From: Solanum dulcamara
Lineage: Eukaryota > Streptophyta > Magnoliopsida > Solanales > Solanaceae
Length of the DNA: 64,000 nt
Assembly: GCF_947179165.1 (NCBI RefSeq)
Contig: NC_077238.1
Location: 34,720,793 to 34,784,792, forward strand
Reading direction: 5' to 3'
Shown piece after piece: positions 35,358 to 45,145 of this stretch. Position 1 is the stretch's first letter, and each line of letters starts with the position of its first letter. The translations under genes and the position numbers were made by a program. The notes beneath the pieces are model-generated. The model made no database searches. It saw only the letters and a program-made list of their open reading frames with translations, and was not told the origin of the DNA.

Positions 35358-36207
35358 TTTTATAAGTTTCCGTTGGGATATTGACTAAGCACCCAGAGGG
35401 CTTCTAGGTGGGGTTCGATCTGGCAAGGCAGTTAGTTATCCAAGTAAATCCTAGTAGCAACCTAAAGTCCCAAACTATTTTTCTCGTATAAGATTGCCTT
35501 TAAAGCCTAGATAGTGGATCCACATATAATACAATTTAGTTGAGTTGAGTACCATGACGGAGTATACCCTGGCAAGGTAGCCTCCCCCTTCTCGATGAGG
35601 GTTCTATCGGATTCCATGTTATATCTCGTATGGTCTTAGATATTGGTTAAAGGTCTTTTCCCACACAATTAGATAGTTAAGCTATGAGTTCAATGATGAA
35701 GTTTTATGATATGAATTGACCAAGAGTTTTCATATGTTAAAATGCTTTTAAGCCTTACTTATGTTCATTATGATTGGTCATGCATCTTCTAATGCATATC
35801 TCACATACTTTGTACTTTCTATAGGGGTGGACGTCGATCATTCGATTCTTGGCTAGAGTGCTTAGTTTTCTCCAAGAAGTTGGTGAGTCGTCATATCATT
35901 AAGGACATGAATTTCTTTTCACATTATTTCAGTGACTTACTTCTATTGTTTCAGGTGAGTTAGGAGTTTTTCCTAATCTCTCCATCAAAGACAAAACTAA
36001 AGGCATGTTTAGACGCGATGTGATGTAGTCCAGTTGGGCATCTATAAAGATTCCCTTAGATCCATCCCCTTGAGCTTTTAATCCCACTCATCTTTATCAT
36101 GTTTGTTTACCTTAGGACACCGATGTATGCAAATATGGCTTAGTTGGGGTTCCTCGCATCCAAATCGTCGTATCATGGCTTGGCCCTAGTTTGCATCCTG
36201 ACAAACT

Positions 36208-36219
36208 TGATATTAGAGC
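36208..36219 (+). promoter_or_regulatory. Primer binding site of G2 (degenerate)
   Basis: TGATATTAGAGC, two changes from TGGTATCAGAGC, starting 5 bp after the LTR end at 36203. Confidence 0.85.
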
Positions 36220-36271
36220 ACAAGGTTTAGGAAATTCTTAGAGAGTCTAAACATTTCATGTGAAGTAGAGC

Positions 36272-36276
36272 CTTAT
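36272..36276. repeat. Target-site duplication CTTAT, left copy
   Basis: CTTAT precedes the LTR start at 36277 and recurs at 59795-59799 after the far LTR. Confidence 0.88.
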
Positions 36277-39200
36277 TGTCACAACCCAACACGGTAGGTC
36301 GCAACTGGGTTCTGACTTGGACCCCCATATACATATCTATCAGCTATAGTCAAGTTGAACTCTGTATAATGTAATACTACACGTAAAAACCCCAATGGGT
36401 CAAAACTTTTCATGTACACGTAGCCTCTTTCCTTCATATTATATCATGGAAGGACACGCAAGCCGACAAGGCTGCCCTGATATAAAAACATTTACAATGC
36501 ATCGCATAGGTGTAATTGAAACAAACTTACAAATAATCCACATACACATGTCTATAGACCTCTAAGAGTATTAACTATATCATATGGCGGGACAGGGCCC
36601 CCTCAATACCCCTGAATAAACAAATATATACACTGGAAGATTAGTACCAAAAACTAGGCTTTGATACAATAGAGCTTTTCCCCAAAACAGCTGAGTGGAG
36701 TCCTAGGCTGGCGGATTCCCAAAGCGCGTGTCTGTACCTATGGGCATGAAATACAGACCCTCCTCCTGAAAAGAAGGGGTCAGTACGACATATGTACTGA
36801 GTATTTAAACTACAAAACATCATAAGGAGATCACAACTGATATAGAGATGCAGGGGGAAAGTATAACATCTAATAAAGTACTGTACCTGCATCTTAAAAA
36901 ATAAAGTCATGCATATCATTGTCACATACCACACCCGTCCCGCTCGAGGACTCGGTGTTACAAATGCAATACTTTATCATCACAGGCATATGTATGCTAT
37001 TAGCACTGTGGAACATACAGCCCGATCCATGCATATAGTAAGTTAGTGCCGAGGAACGTCTGGCCTGATCCTTATACATATAACACGTTAGTGCCAAGGA
37101 ACGTCCGGTCCGATCCCTATACATATAACACATTAGTGCCGAGGAACATCCAGCCCGATCCCTATACATATAACACGTTAGTGTCGAGGAACGTCTAGCC
37201 CGATCCATATACATATAATACGTTAGTGCCGAGGAACTTCCAGCCTAATCCTTATACATATAACACGTTAGTGCCGGGGAACGTCCGGCCCAATCCCTAT
37301 ATATATAATACGTTAGTGCCGAAGAACATTCGGCCCGATCCCTATATAATAAAATAATGTATATACATGCACGTAAAACTTGGTAACATATCAAACATCC
37401 CTCAACACATTATCATAAACTATGTCCAAGAGCCTCAAGCTCTAAGAGCTTACACATCCAATCATTATTCAGTATGTAGAAGGCTCGAGGGTGATAGTTC
37501 AACTACTTTAAGACCCTTACCATTTAAAGGTGAGTACAAGTCATGAGTTATGCCCGAAACCTACAAAGGGAATTACCTCAAACTCATATCATATATTGCT
37601 TCACTTACATTAAACCATTTCAAGAGAGGGAAGAGATAGGCTTCACGTGTACTACTTTTCATCGTGTTGATGACTTACAAGGCCATAACTCAACTATCGC
37701 AGGAGTTCGAACATTGATAAGTGAATAAGATTTACTAACCATCCTTGAGGTTCTAAGAATGGAATTATTCCCACATTACATATACAATCTACTTAAGACT
37801 AAGACATTCCAAAAGAAAAAAGAGACAGGCTTTACATACCTCTTATCAATTGCTTTTAACCCGGCTTGTCTCGTCATCCTATGGACCTATTTAACACGAA
37901 GGTAATAATAATATTAATAACCTTTAAATTTCCATATTCTAAATCCACAACTAAGCACCCATATAAATCAATTCCTTATTCGCCTTTCTTGACTAGTCTC
38001 GACTAGTTTATTAGTTAGCTAGAAGTTAACGGAATTCAGGCAGCATCTCCTCTATAACTTGCCCTATCTAAACTTCCCATTTAATTTTCAATTAGTACAG
38101 CCAACCAACAACAACAACCAGCATCCAATACATAATTATACCACCACAACATCACACCAAAAAAGTCCCAAATAGCCCGCTCAAAACTATGACTCCAAAA
38201 TACGGTTTTCAATCTTTATTTCATAAAATCTTAACCACACGAAATGGGGTGTCATGTGGCTGAAACCAGAAGCACTTATAACCATATTTAGAAATGTTTC
38301 CATCCCTGCAACACCACAAAAAATTCCCAATACGACACTACAATAACAACAACACTGGTTACATTTTAAGCTATTAGAATACATCAAAACAATCCCTACA
38401 TGACCTGCAACTTCCTTCAGCCATAACGTCCATATTTTCATGTTTTCTACTCATATTTATACACCCATAACATTCTTAAATACTTTCCAAAACGTGGGAG
38501 GAGAGAATCAAACCTTACCTTGCTGAAAATTTCCCTTGAAACTCCTTAACGCGCTGAAAATTGATGGGCTGTTCGTCGCCCTATCTTGCTGCATCAAAAA
38601 TTCAATTTACACTATTAAACACTGTTATGTAACCATAGTATACCTTAAATAATTAAATCATGAAATGAAATCGAAGAGCTTACCTTCTTTCTCCCTTGGC
38701 CGCCACTACATTCTCTAGTTCCTAGGGTTTTCTTTTCTTTTGTCTTAAGTTTAAGATGCGGAAAAGTGATGTTGATCAGCAATACACATGTATATATATG
38801 TGTCCTTAAGAAGTGACACATGGAATCCCCTAGGGGTGACATATGGAATCCCCTAGGGCACCACCTTATCTATGCGCCCACTCACATGCTGCCACATGGC
38901 AGTGTGGGGACCACCCCAAGCAGGTGAGTCACCTACTTAGCCTAAGTAGGTGCATCACCTACTTTTCACCTACTTTTCACCTGCTTGCTTCAGTTTTGTG
39001 GGTTCATAATCTCGTCTTACTTTAAGAGCCTATGTATTCCTTGCTACTTAAGCTTGATGTGTACTCAAGTGGCTTAATTACTTAGGACATCCAAGTTGAT
39101 AGCTTACGCAAGTAAGTCAAGTCCTATGACTCATTTCTTGGCCTCCAACTCTTTCTTGATTCTTACAACCCTACTTCCAATATTCCTTATAATAAGGTAT

Positions 39201-39313
39201 CTCATTCTCCTTTTCTTAGAGTCATTTGGTAGCGTTGTAGCTAATCTGGTTCATGTGGCAACCTTTAAGAAGTTTAAGAAGGCTTTCCGAAGTACAAAAG
39301 TATAGGGCATCTA
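36277..39313 (-). mobile_element. 3' LTR of element D (about 3.04 kb)
   Basis: Left end TGTCACAACCCAACACGG; right end near ATAGGGCATCTA at 39313, a decayed complement of the TGTTACACCCCG start. It contains a 45-bp minisatellite (37010-37350), the hairpin motif (38944-38964) and the leader around 38700-38760. Confidence 0.85.
37010..37350 (-). repeat. 45-bp minisatellite in D LTR, about 7-8 units
   Basis: The unit starts GTGCCGAGGAACGTCCGGCC and continues through CGATCCCTATACATATAACA to the next CGTTA; it is 45 bp long. Because 45 is a multiple of 3, all units stay in one frame. This gives a spurious repetitive open frame (MYRDRAGRSS-like) on the minus strand. Confidence 0.92.
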
Positions 39314-39387
39314 GGAGCTTAGACTTCCTATAAACACAGGAAACACGTACGGATATCTCTTCTCTATCTCTCTTTTGGCTTCCCAAG

Positions 39388-39800
39388 TCATCTCTTCTTT
39401 ATTCTTATTTCTTCACAAGACTCTGGCGGAAGCCATGTCCCTAGTTCGTAACCTTCTAATCTGCCGATCCATGATGGCGATAAGTTTCTACTCATAGGGT
39501 AACTCTTAGTTACGTGGATCTCCTCCACAGGAACTATTCTGCAAGGGTCACTTATACCTTTGTGAACCCTTGACACATGAGGGACTGGGTGTATCGCTTC
39601 AAAATCCGATGGTAGGTCCAACTCATAAGCAACTCTACTATCCTACAAATGATATGATAGGGACCCACACATCCCGGGCCAAGTTTCCCTTTCTTGTCAA
39701 ATTTTGTTACACCTATCTACCATAGCCCATATAAACTCATACTTCCATAGAATGCGAGGTCAATCTGTACTATACTTCATATTAACTGCTTTTCATTTCC
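39388..39800 (-). pseudogene. Integrase C-terminal remnant of D, left copy
   Basis: The minus reading shows the segment before the tail (MDLPSDFEAIHPVPHVSRVH) and VPVEEIHVTKSYP, then SPSWIGRLEG, before shifting out of frame. This is the pol C-terminal tail seen in all family A elements. It has no catalytic part and is not functional. Confidence 0.75.
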
Positions 39801-41222
39801 CAGTTGGGATTTCCATCTCTTGTAATAGGCTATCAAGCTTCTATCCACCCATTGTTGGCTTTTAGATCTTTCTAACCCGTTCCAACATGGGGTCTCACTT
39901 AACGTTTAAGTGTTGACATTAACACATTGTAGTGCCGGTTGATTTCACCTCACGCTTGTATTTCTCATATCCACTTCCCCCCTTTAGAGCGTACCCATGT
40001 CATTGTCTATTTAGTTTCAACCTTTCAAATGCCTATGATTCTTTTCCAACACATTTGGTACACTATATCATATCCTTATCTTCCTTTAGATCATCTATAC
40101 CTTAGATTACCCATGTATGAAACCTTAAAAAAATCATGAGGTGCCTAGCATCCTCGATATATAGTACCAAATCTAGTCTGAACACTGGTACTCGAGTAGT
40201 ATCCTTAAGGTAGCAATGTATTCAATCCACATCTCATTTATCCCAATCAGTAAATAGTCAGTGCTTATAATTGTCTCAAATTCCCCATTCAGGAGCATTT
40301 ATACTCTGATGACCCGTGTTTCAAGCTTTGTCATAACACTAGCCTTATGCCAATGGATACCACTTGTCCCCCTAATAAATTCGCAACACATCAGTTGTTT
40401 TGTAAATCTACCTCCCCTATCCTCAAGGGATCTCATTATTTTCCAAGGTGGAGTCACATGTACACAATACTTCTTAATGCCTCATGAGCTTTCATCCTTG
40501 TCATGTACTTGATGCCAACTTTTAAATACTCAGAATCATATCAACTTCATTTTAATAGCGGCCTTGTCCTATCCCTTTTTCGTCATACCATACCTTCAAT
40601 TCATAGCTATCTATCTCCCTTTTTGTCCAATACTCATACTTAATTAATCACATCTATTTTGAGTGCCTCCTATAATAGTCCTTTTATTTCTTAGGAAAAT
40701 TTGGCCAAAGTTTCCTTTCACTTCTTACTATCTCAACACCTGCACGCAGAAAATGTTAACAATGCCTCATAGGGCCAACACGTATATTCATATCATATCA
40801 TATCGCATCCACACAGGGCATTCAATATCAACAGTATCAAAATGGACTTACCTCATATGTCCATTCGAACAGCACCTGTTACACTTTCCTGTTTACTTTT
40901 CCTTTCAATTTCAACTTTACATGTCAATCGTATTTCCATACCTTACCTAACATATCTCCTTCGTGCCTTTGCTCACCTGTGTACTTTGTAACTTCTAATA
41001 TCGTCAGTTAGTTTCTTCGATCGCTTTTTTCCTTCTGTTGACAGCCCAGGCTAGAATGAGGAATTTCATTCCCTATGACTCGTCTCTATCGCACGATCTT
41101 AGATATGAAAGAAAGGTAACATCCTAAATGTCCTGTAGCCTCCTGTTTATAGATGTGGTGTACAACACACCGATAAACAAGACTCTACTAGACACAGTCT
41201 GTAGACATTCCAAGGATGAACT

Positions 41223-41234
41223 ACTCTAATACCA
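41223..41234 (-). promoter_or_regulatory. Primer binding site of D, left copy (degenerate)
   Basis: ACTCTAATACCA, complement of a mutated TGGTATCAGAGC, 4 bp from LTR start 41239. Confidence 0.8.
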
Positions 41235-41238
41235 CTTC

Positions 41239-42345
41239 TGTCATAACCCAACCTCGTAGGCCGCGACTAGATTTTGACCAGGACCCTCGTATACGTATCT
41301 ATTGACCATAGTCAAGTTGAACTCTTTATAATGTGATACTACACATAAAAACCCCAATGGTTCAAAACCTTTTCATGTACACGTAGCCTCTTTCCTTCGT
41401 ATCATATCATGGAAGGTCACGCAAGCCAACAAGGCTGCCCTGATATAAAAACATTTACAATGTGTTGCATAGGCGAAATTAAAACAAACTTACAAATAAC
41501 CCACATGCACATGTCTACAAACCTATAAGAGGATTAACAGTATCATATGGCGGGACAGGGCCCCCGCCATACTCCTGAATAAACAAATATATACACTAGA
41601 AGAGTAGTACCAAATACTAGGCTCCGATACAATAGAGCTATTCCCCAAAACCGCTGAGTAGAGTCCTAGGCTGACAGATCCCCAAAGCGGGCATTTGTAC
41701 TTGCAGGCATGAAATGTAGCCCCCCCAAAACGAGGGGGTTAGTACAACATATATACTGAGTATGTAAAGTATAAAACATCATAAGAAGATCACAACTGAT
41801 GTAGGGATGCAGGGGGAAAGTATAACATCTAACAAAGAATTGTACCTACATCTTACAAAATAAGGTCATGTATACCATTGTCACATACCACACCTGGCCC
41901 GCTCGAGGACTCGGTATTACAAATGCATCACTTTATCATCACACGCATATGTATACTATTAGCGCTCTGGAACGTATACCCCAATCCATGCATTTAGTAA
42001 GTTAGTGCCAAGGAACGTCCATCTCGATCCCTATACATATAACACGTTAGTGCCGAGGAATGTTCGGCCTGATCCCTATATATATAACACGTTAGGGTCA
42101 AGGAATGTTCGGCCTGATCCCTATATATATAACACATTAGTGTCGAGGAACATCCAGCCCAATCATACATATAATACGTTAGTTCCGAGGAATGTCCGGC
42201 CTGATCCCTATACATATAACACGTTAGTGCCGAGGAACGTCCGGCCCAATCTCTACACATATAATACGTTAGTGCCGAGGAACATTCGGCCCAATCCCTA
42301 TATAATATAATAATGTATATACATGCACGTAAAACTTAGTAACAT
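41239..42345 (-). mobile_element. Truncated 5' LTR of D, left copy
   Basis: Starts TGTCATAACCCAACC and is collinear with 36277-37390 (including the minisatellite) until about 42345, where plus-strand element E begins. The remaining 1.9 kb of this LTR is missing. Confidence 0.82.
42000..42300 (-). repeat. 45-bp minisatellite in truncated D LTR, about 7 units
   Basis: Units of the same 45-bp type as 37010-37350 (GTGCCGAGGAACGTCC then ATATAACACGTTA). Both strands have open frames through it only because of the unit length. Confidence 0.9.
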
Positions 42346-43006
42346 AACTTAGTTACGAACTGGAGGTATAGTACGATGAAAAAGTATTAAGACAAGGCCA
42401 CTACTACCACGAAGTTGATGTGGTTTTAAGCAGGATTAGAAATGAGCCTTAGGCACACGACAAAGGTGCAAGCTCAGGAGGCGTAAAGAAGTATGGTGTA
42501 CACGTGACTCCACTCTAATGATTAGTGGTATCCACTGGAATAAAGTTAGTATAATGACGAAGCTCGAAACATGAGTCATTAAAGTATAACTACACTCCAG
42601 TGGGGAATGTGCACCAATTATGAGCCCTCCCTAATTACTGATTGGGATGAATGGAATATGGCTTTGAATGTACTACTACATTACGAATACTACTCGAGTA
42701 TCAATCATTAGATGAGATTCGATTCGAGATATTCCAAATATTACAGCACCCTATGATTGTGCTAGGGTTTCCTAGAAAGGCAACCTAACGTGGGGATGAT
42801 TTAACAGAAGATGTAGATATGGTGGAGCCCGTTAAATATGTTGGAATAGAATCATTCGTGTGTAAATAGCTGAAGATATACGGAGAATGACATAGGTACA
42901 CCCTAAAAGGGGGGAAGTGGACAAAAGAAGTACAAGCGTAAAAGAAAATCAACTGATGCTATCGCATGTAAATGGGGACGCTTAAACGTCAAACGAGACC
43001 CCATAA

Positions 43007-43114
43007 GGGATGGACGTGATCATACCCAAACTGATGCACCGGATTCCGTCAAAACTCCAAAGTTAAGCGTGCTCGAATGAGAGTAGCATTGGGATGGGTG
43101 ACCTCCTGGGAAGT
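43007..43114 (+). pseudogene. 5S rRNA-derived module, element E first copy
   Basis: About 100 nt matching a plant 5S rRNA gene: GTGATCATACC near the start, TGATGCACCGGATTCCGTC, AACTCCAAAGTTAAGCGTGC (box A region intact), GAGAGTAGCATTGGGATGGG and TGACCTCCTGGGAAGT (box C region). The 5' end has a small change relative to canonical GGATGCGATC, and the final ~15 nt are missing. No T-run follows within about 30 bp. The internal polymerase III promoter elements look largely intact, so transcription is conceivable but unproven. Confidence 0.92.
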
Positions 43115-43726
43115 GAGAAAAAGAACAAAACAAGTATAACAAAAATAGATTATAAAGCGGGTTAGTACAACGACACTTACAGAACAGAGTAAGCCAAGAG
43201 CAGAAAAGATTATGACTGAAATACAACGCACCTCGAGAAAATGGCACAAGAATAGTGGTGCAGCTTATGAATATTGGCATACTAAGAGTGAGGTCAAATG
43301 ATTACTCGATAAAAGAAAGTCAGTAATAACAATGTGATTGCCATATTTAGAATATATTCAGGAAAAGTGTAAGATGGTTCGAGGCAGAACTATTCAGATA
43401 TAATCGGTATTAAGGACAAGAGCCATAGTGGATCCTTGACCTCGACTAAAGGAGGTAAGCCACTAGTATAGCAACGCTAAGGAATTTTCTGGACTGCTCT
43501 ATGTCCATACACACGTTTATGTAAGGATTACAATATGATGTATGGTAAGAAAACTGGAGAAAAGATCTAAGTAAAAGACAAAGATAACATACCTAAGGTA
43601 TTACAAGTTGGATTAAGAGGACTTGTACAATAGCTTAAGTTAAAAGAAGCATCAGCAGTCTGATAGCTTATCTTAGGGAATGGAAACCCCGACTCAGAGG
43701 TGGAAAGCAGTTAATATGTATTATAG

Positions 43727-44538
43727 TACGAGCTTACCTCGCATTCTAAGGAACTGGGAGTTCATACGGGCTAGGGTAGATGGGCTGACAGAATCAACCT
43801 GTTCCCCTCCAGTTAGAAAGGCATATTCAGCTGAGGGTTCTGCGAAATGACATAGTAGGGAAACAATAAGATTTCACGGAGTCCCCACATCTATTATCTT
43901 AGATAGAAAAGTTCAATTTACAGCTAACTGCTGGAAATCATTTCGAAAGGGATTGAGGAACCCAGATGAATCTTAGTATGACATTTTGCCCTTCGATTAA
44001 AGGACAGGCCCAGATGTGATCCACTAAATTATTGATGAAGTAAAGCTTAATCCGGCACAAGCTATCGATTAGAAACCTAGAATCGGAAAAAGGGGATACA
44101 TTGATCCTTCGCAGAGCATTTTTAGAATAGATAAAGTTGCCTATGAGTGGGACCTACCATCCGATTTGAAATAATACATTCAGTTTTCATAGATCAATGC
44201 TCCGTAAGAATGGGAACGATGCTCCCAAAATATTTCCCGTGGAGGAGGTCCACGTAACAGGGAGTTATCCTATGAGGGGCAACCTATCTCCATCCGGGAT
44301 CAACAGATTAAACGGGTTGCGAACTAAGGAAATAGCTTCCGTCAAGGAACTGTGGCGGAATAAGAATCGTGAAGACATAAATTGGGAGGTTGAAAAGGAC
44401 ATGAAACACAAGTGTCCGTACCTATTCCCGATGTCTATGGATAGTACAAGTCTTGGAACTCGTATATTAATTACTTGGATGAAAATGTATGCCATTCCAG
44501 TAGAAAAGAATCTCCCTATGATCCGTATAAAGTCTTAA
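43727..44538 (+). pseudogene. Integrase remnant, element E first copy
   Basis: Decayed integrase core: a segment with the core start (FIRARVDGLTESTC), PTSIILDRKVQFTANCWKSF around the second aspartate (ILDRK), then frames broken by stops. 44197-44538 is a continuous frame of 113 residues with MLRKNGNDAPKIFPVEEVHV, LRTKEIASVKELWRN and INWEVEKDMKHKCPYLF, the chromodomain-like pol tail. It differs from the second copy at about five residues in this frame. There is no RT, RNase H or gag nearby. Confidence 0.82.
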
Positions 44539-44574
44539 GGAAAGTTTTATTCAACATTCGGGGACGAATGTTCT

Positions 44575-44588
44575 AAAGGGGGGAAGGA
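44575..44588 (+). promoter_or_regulatory. Polypurine tract, element E first copy
   Basis: AAAGGGGGGAAGGA, abutting LTR start 44589. Confidence 0.95.
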
Positions 44589-44948
44589 TGTTACACCCCG
44601 CACTCTTGAGCTCATAACTTCTTCTTAAGTTCCTTAGACACTATCATGTGAGCCGGATAAGCTACGACACTATCAAACAACTCTAAGGAAAGAATATTGT
44701 GATACCTCGCGAGAAGGGAGGTCGGAGATGGAGTCATAAGAATCCGAAAAGAGTTGGAGGCTAAGAAACGAGTCGTAGGAATCGATTTACCTACGTAAGA
44801 CACTAAGTTAAGAGTCTTATACACTTAAGTTGCTTAAGGATATATCAAGCTTACGTAGTACGGATTACATAGGCTCTTAAAGTGAGACGAAATTACGAAC
44901 CCGCGAGGAAGGGAAAAAGACGACGCGTGGCAGCCAATGGAGGAGCGA

Positions 44949-45145
44949 CACGTGGCAGCACCTCAAGCAAGTAGGTGATGCACCTACTTAGGGTCAAGTA
45001 GGTGATGCAGCTGCTTGGGGGAGGTGGACCCCGCTGCCACGTGGCAGCCCCTAATTGGCAGCATGACACGGTGGCCAATCATGGCTTGACACGTGTCATG
45101 CTTAGGGGTTGACACGTGTCACCTCTTGGGACCACCCATATAAAT
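44949..45145 (+). promoter_or_regulatory. Putative LTR promoter: G-box cluster plus TATA box
   Basis: Four perfect CACGTG G-boxes (44949, 45038, 45090, 45113), with GACACGTGTCA palindromes, lie within 170 bp upstream of CATATAAATG (TATA-like TATAAAT at 45139-45145). In plants, G-box/ABRE cores bind bZIP and bHLH factors in light, stress and ABA responses. Transcription would start about 30 bp downstream, in front of the leader ending GGAGAGAAAATTACG. The role is inferred from motifs only. Confidence 0.6.
44969..44989. repeat. 21-bp hairpin motif of family A LTRs
   Basis: AAGTAGGTG-ATG-CACCTACTT: perfect 9-bp stem with a 3-base loop, between the G-boxes. Copies occur at 7483-7503, 9481-9501, 17525-17545, 19522-19542, 38944-38964 and 52086-52106. 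Confidence 0.9.

Larger units (their letters stand above)
31248..36203 (+). mobile_element. G-type LTR (about 2.7 kb) split by a solo LTR
   Basis: Starts TGTAAGGCTCC after the polypurine tract of G1 and ends CATCCTGACA at 36203, five bases before a primer site. It is therefore the 3' LTR of G1 and also the 5' LTR of G2. Without the 2264-bp insert it is about 2.69 kb. It includes short imperfect repeats around ACTCGTAGA (31300-32340). The piece 35358-36203 continues the LTR after the insert. Confidence 0.85.
36204..36276 (+). mobile_element. First 73 bp of G2 internal region
   Basis: Primer site plus leader up to GTAGAGCCTTAT. The sequence resumes at 59800 with TCATTGGTG. The related stretch in element E (about 48080-48110, TAGAGTCTTGTTTATCAGTG) spans the junction without interruption, which confirms that 36277-59794 is an insertion. 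Confidence 0.88.
39314..41238 (-). mobile_element. Internal region of element D, left copy (1.9 kb)
   Basis: A short internal region with pol remnants at its 3' end (39388-39800) and otherwise non-coding sequence ending at a primer site (41223-41234). The polypurine tract is lost: the LTR joins directly to GGAGCTTAGACTTCC. There is no 5S-like module at the position where E and B1 have one. Confidence 0.82.
42353..44588 (+). mobile_element. Element E, first internal region (5' truncated)
   Basis: Nearly identical to 49467-51705 (for example GTTACGAACTGGAGGTATAG in both), offset about 7115 bp. The first 1.4 kb of the internal region, including the primer site, is absent. It carries a 5S module (43007-43114), integrase remnants (43727-44538) and a polypurine tract. 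Confidence 0.92.

Noticed and set aside
36894..37214. Long minus-strand open frame with repeated MYRDRAGRSS-like peptides (also 41994-42260, 57587-57928, and plus-strand 42005-42310)
   Set aside because: The frame exists only because the minisatellite unit is 45 bp, a multiple of three. It lies inside LTRs, is open on both strands in one case, and varies in unit number between copies. I do not regard it as a protein.
37010..37350. Regularly spaced repeats that could be mistaken for a CRISPR array
   Set aside because: Units are directly tandem, degenerate and without unique spacers; the context is a plant LTR retrotransposon.
43007..43114. Functional 5S rRNA gene
   Set aside because: The last ~15-20 nt are missing, several conserved positions differ, no T-run terminator follows, and the copies sit singly inside retroelements, not in a tandem 5S array.
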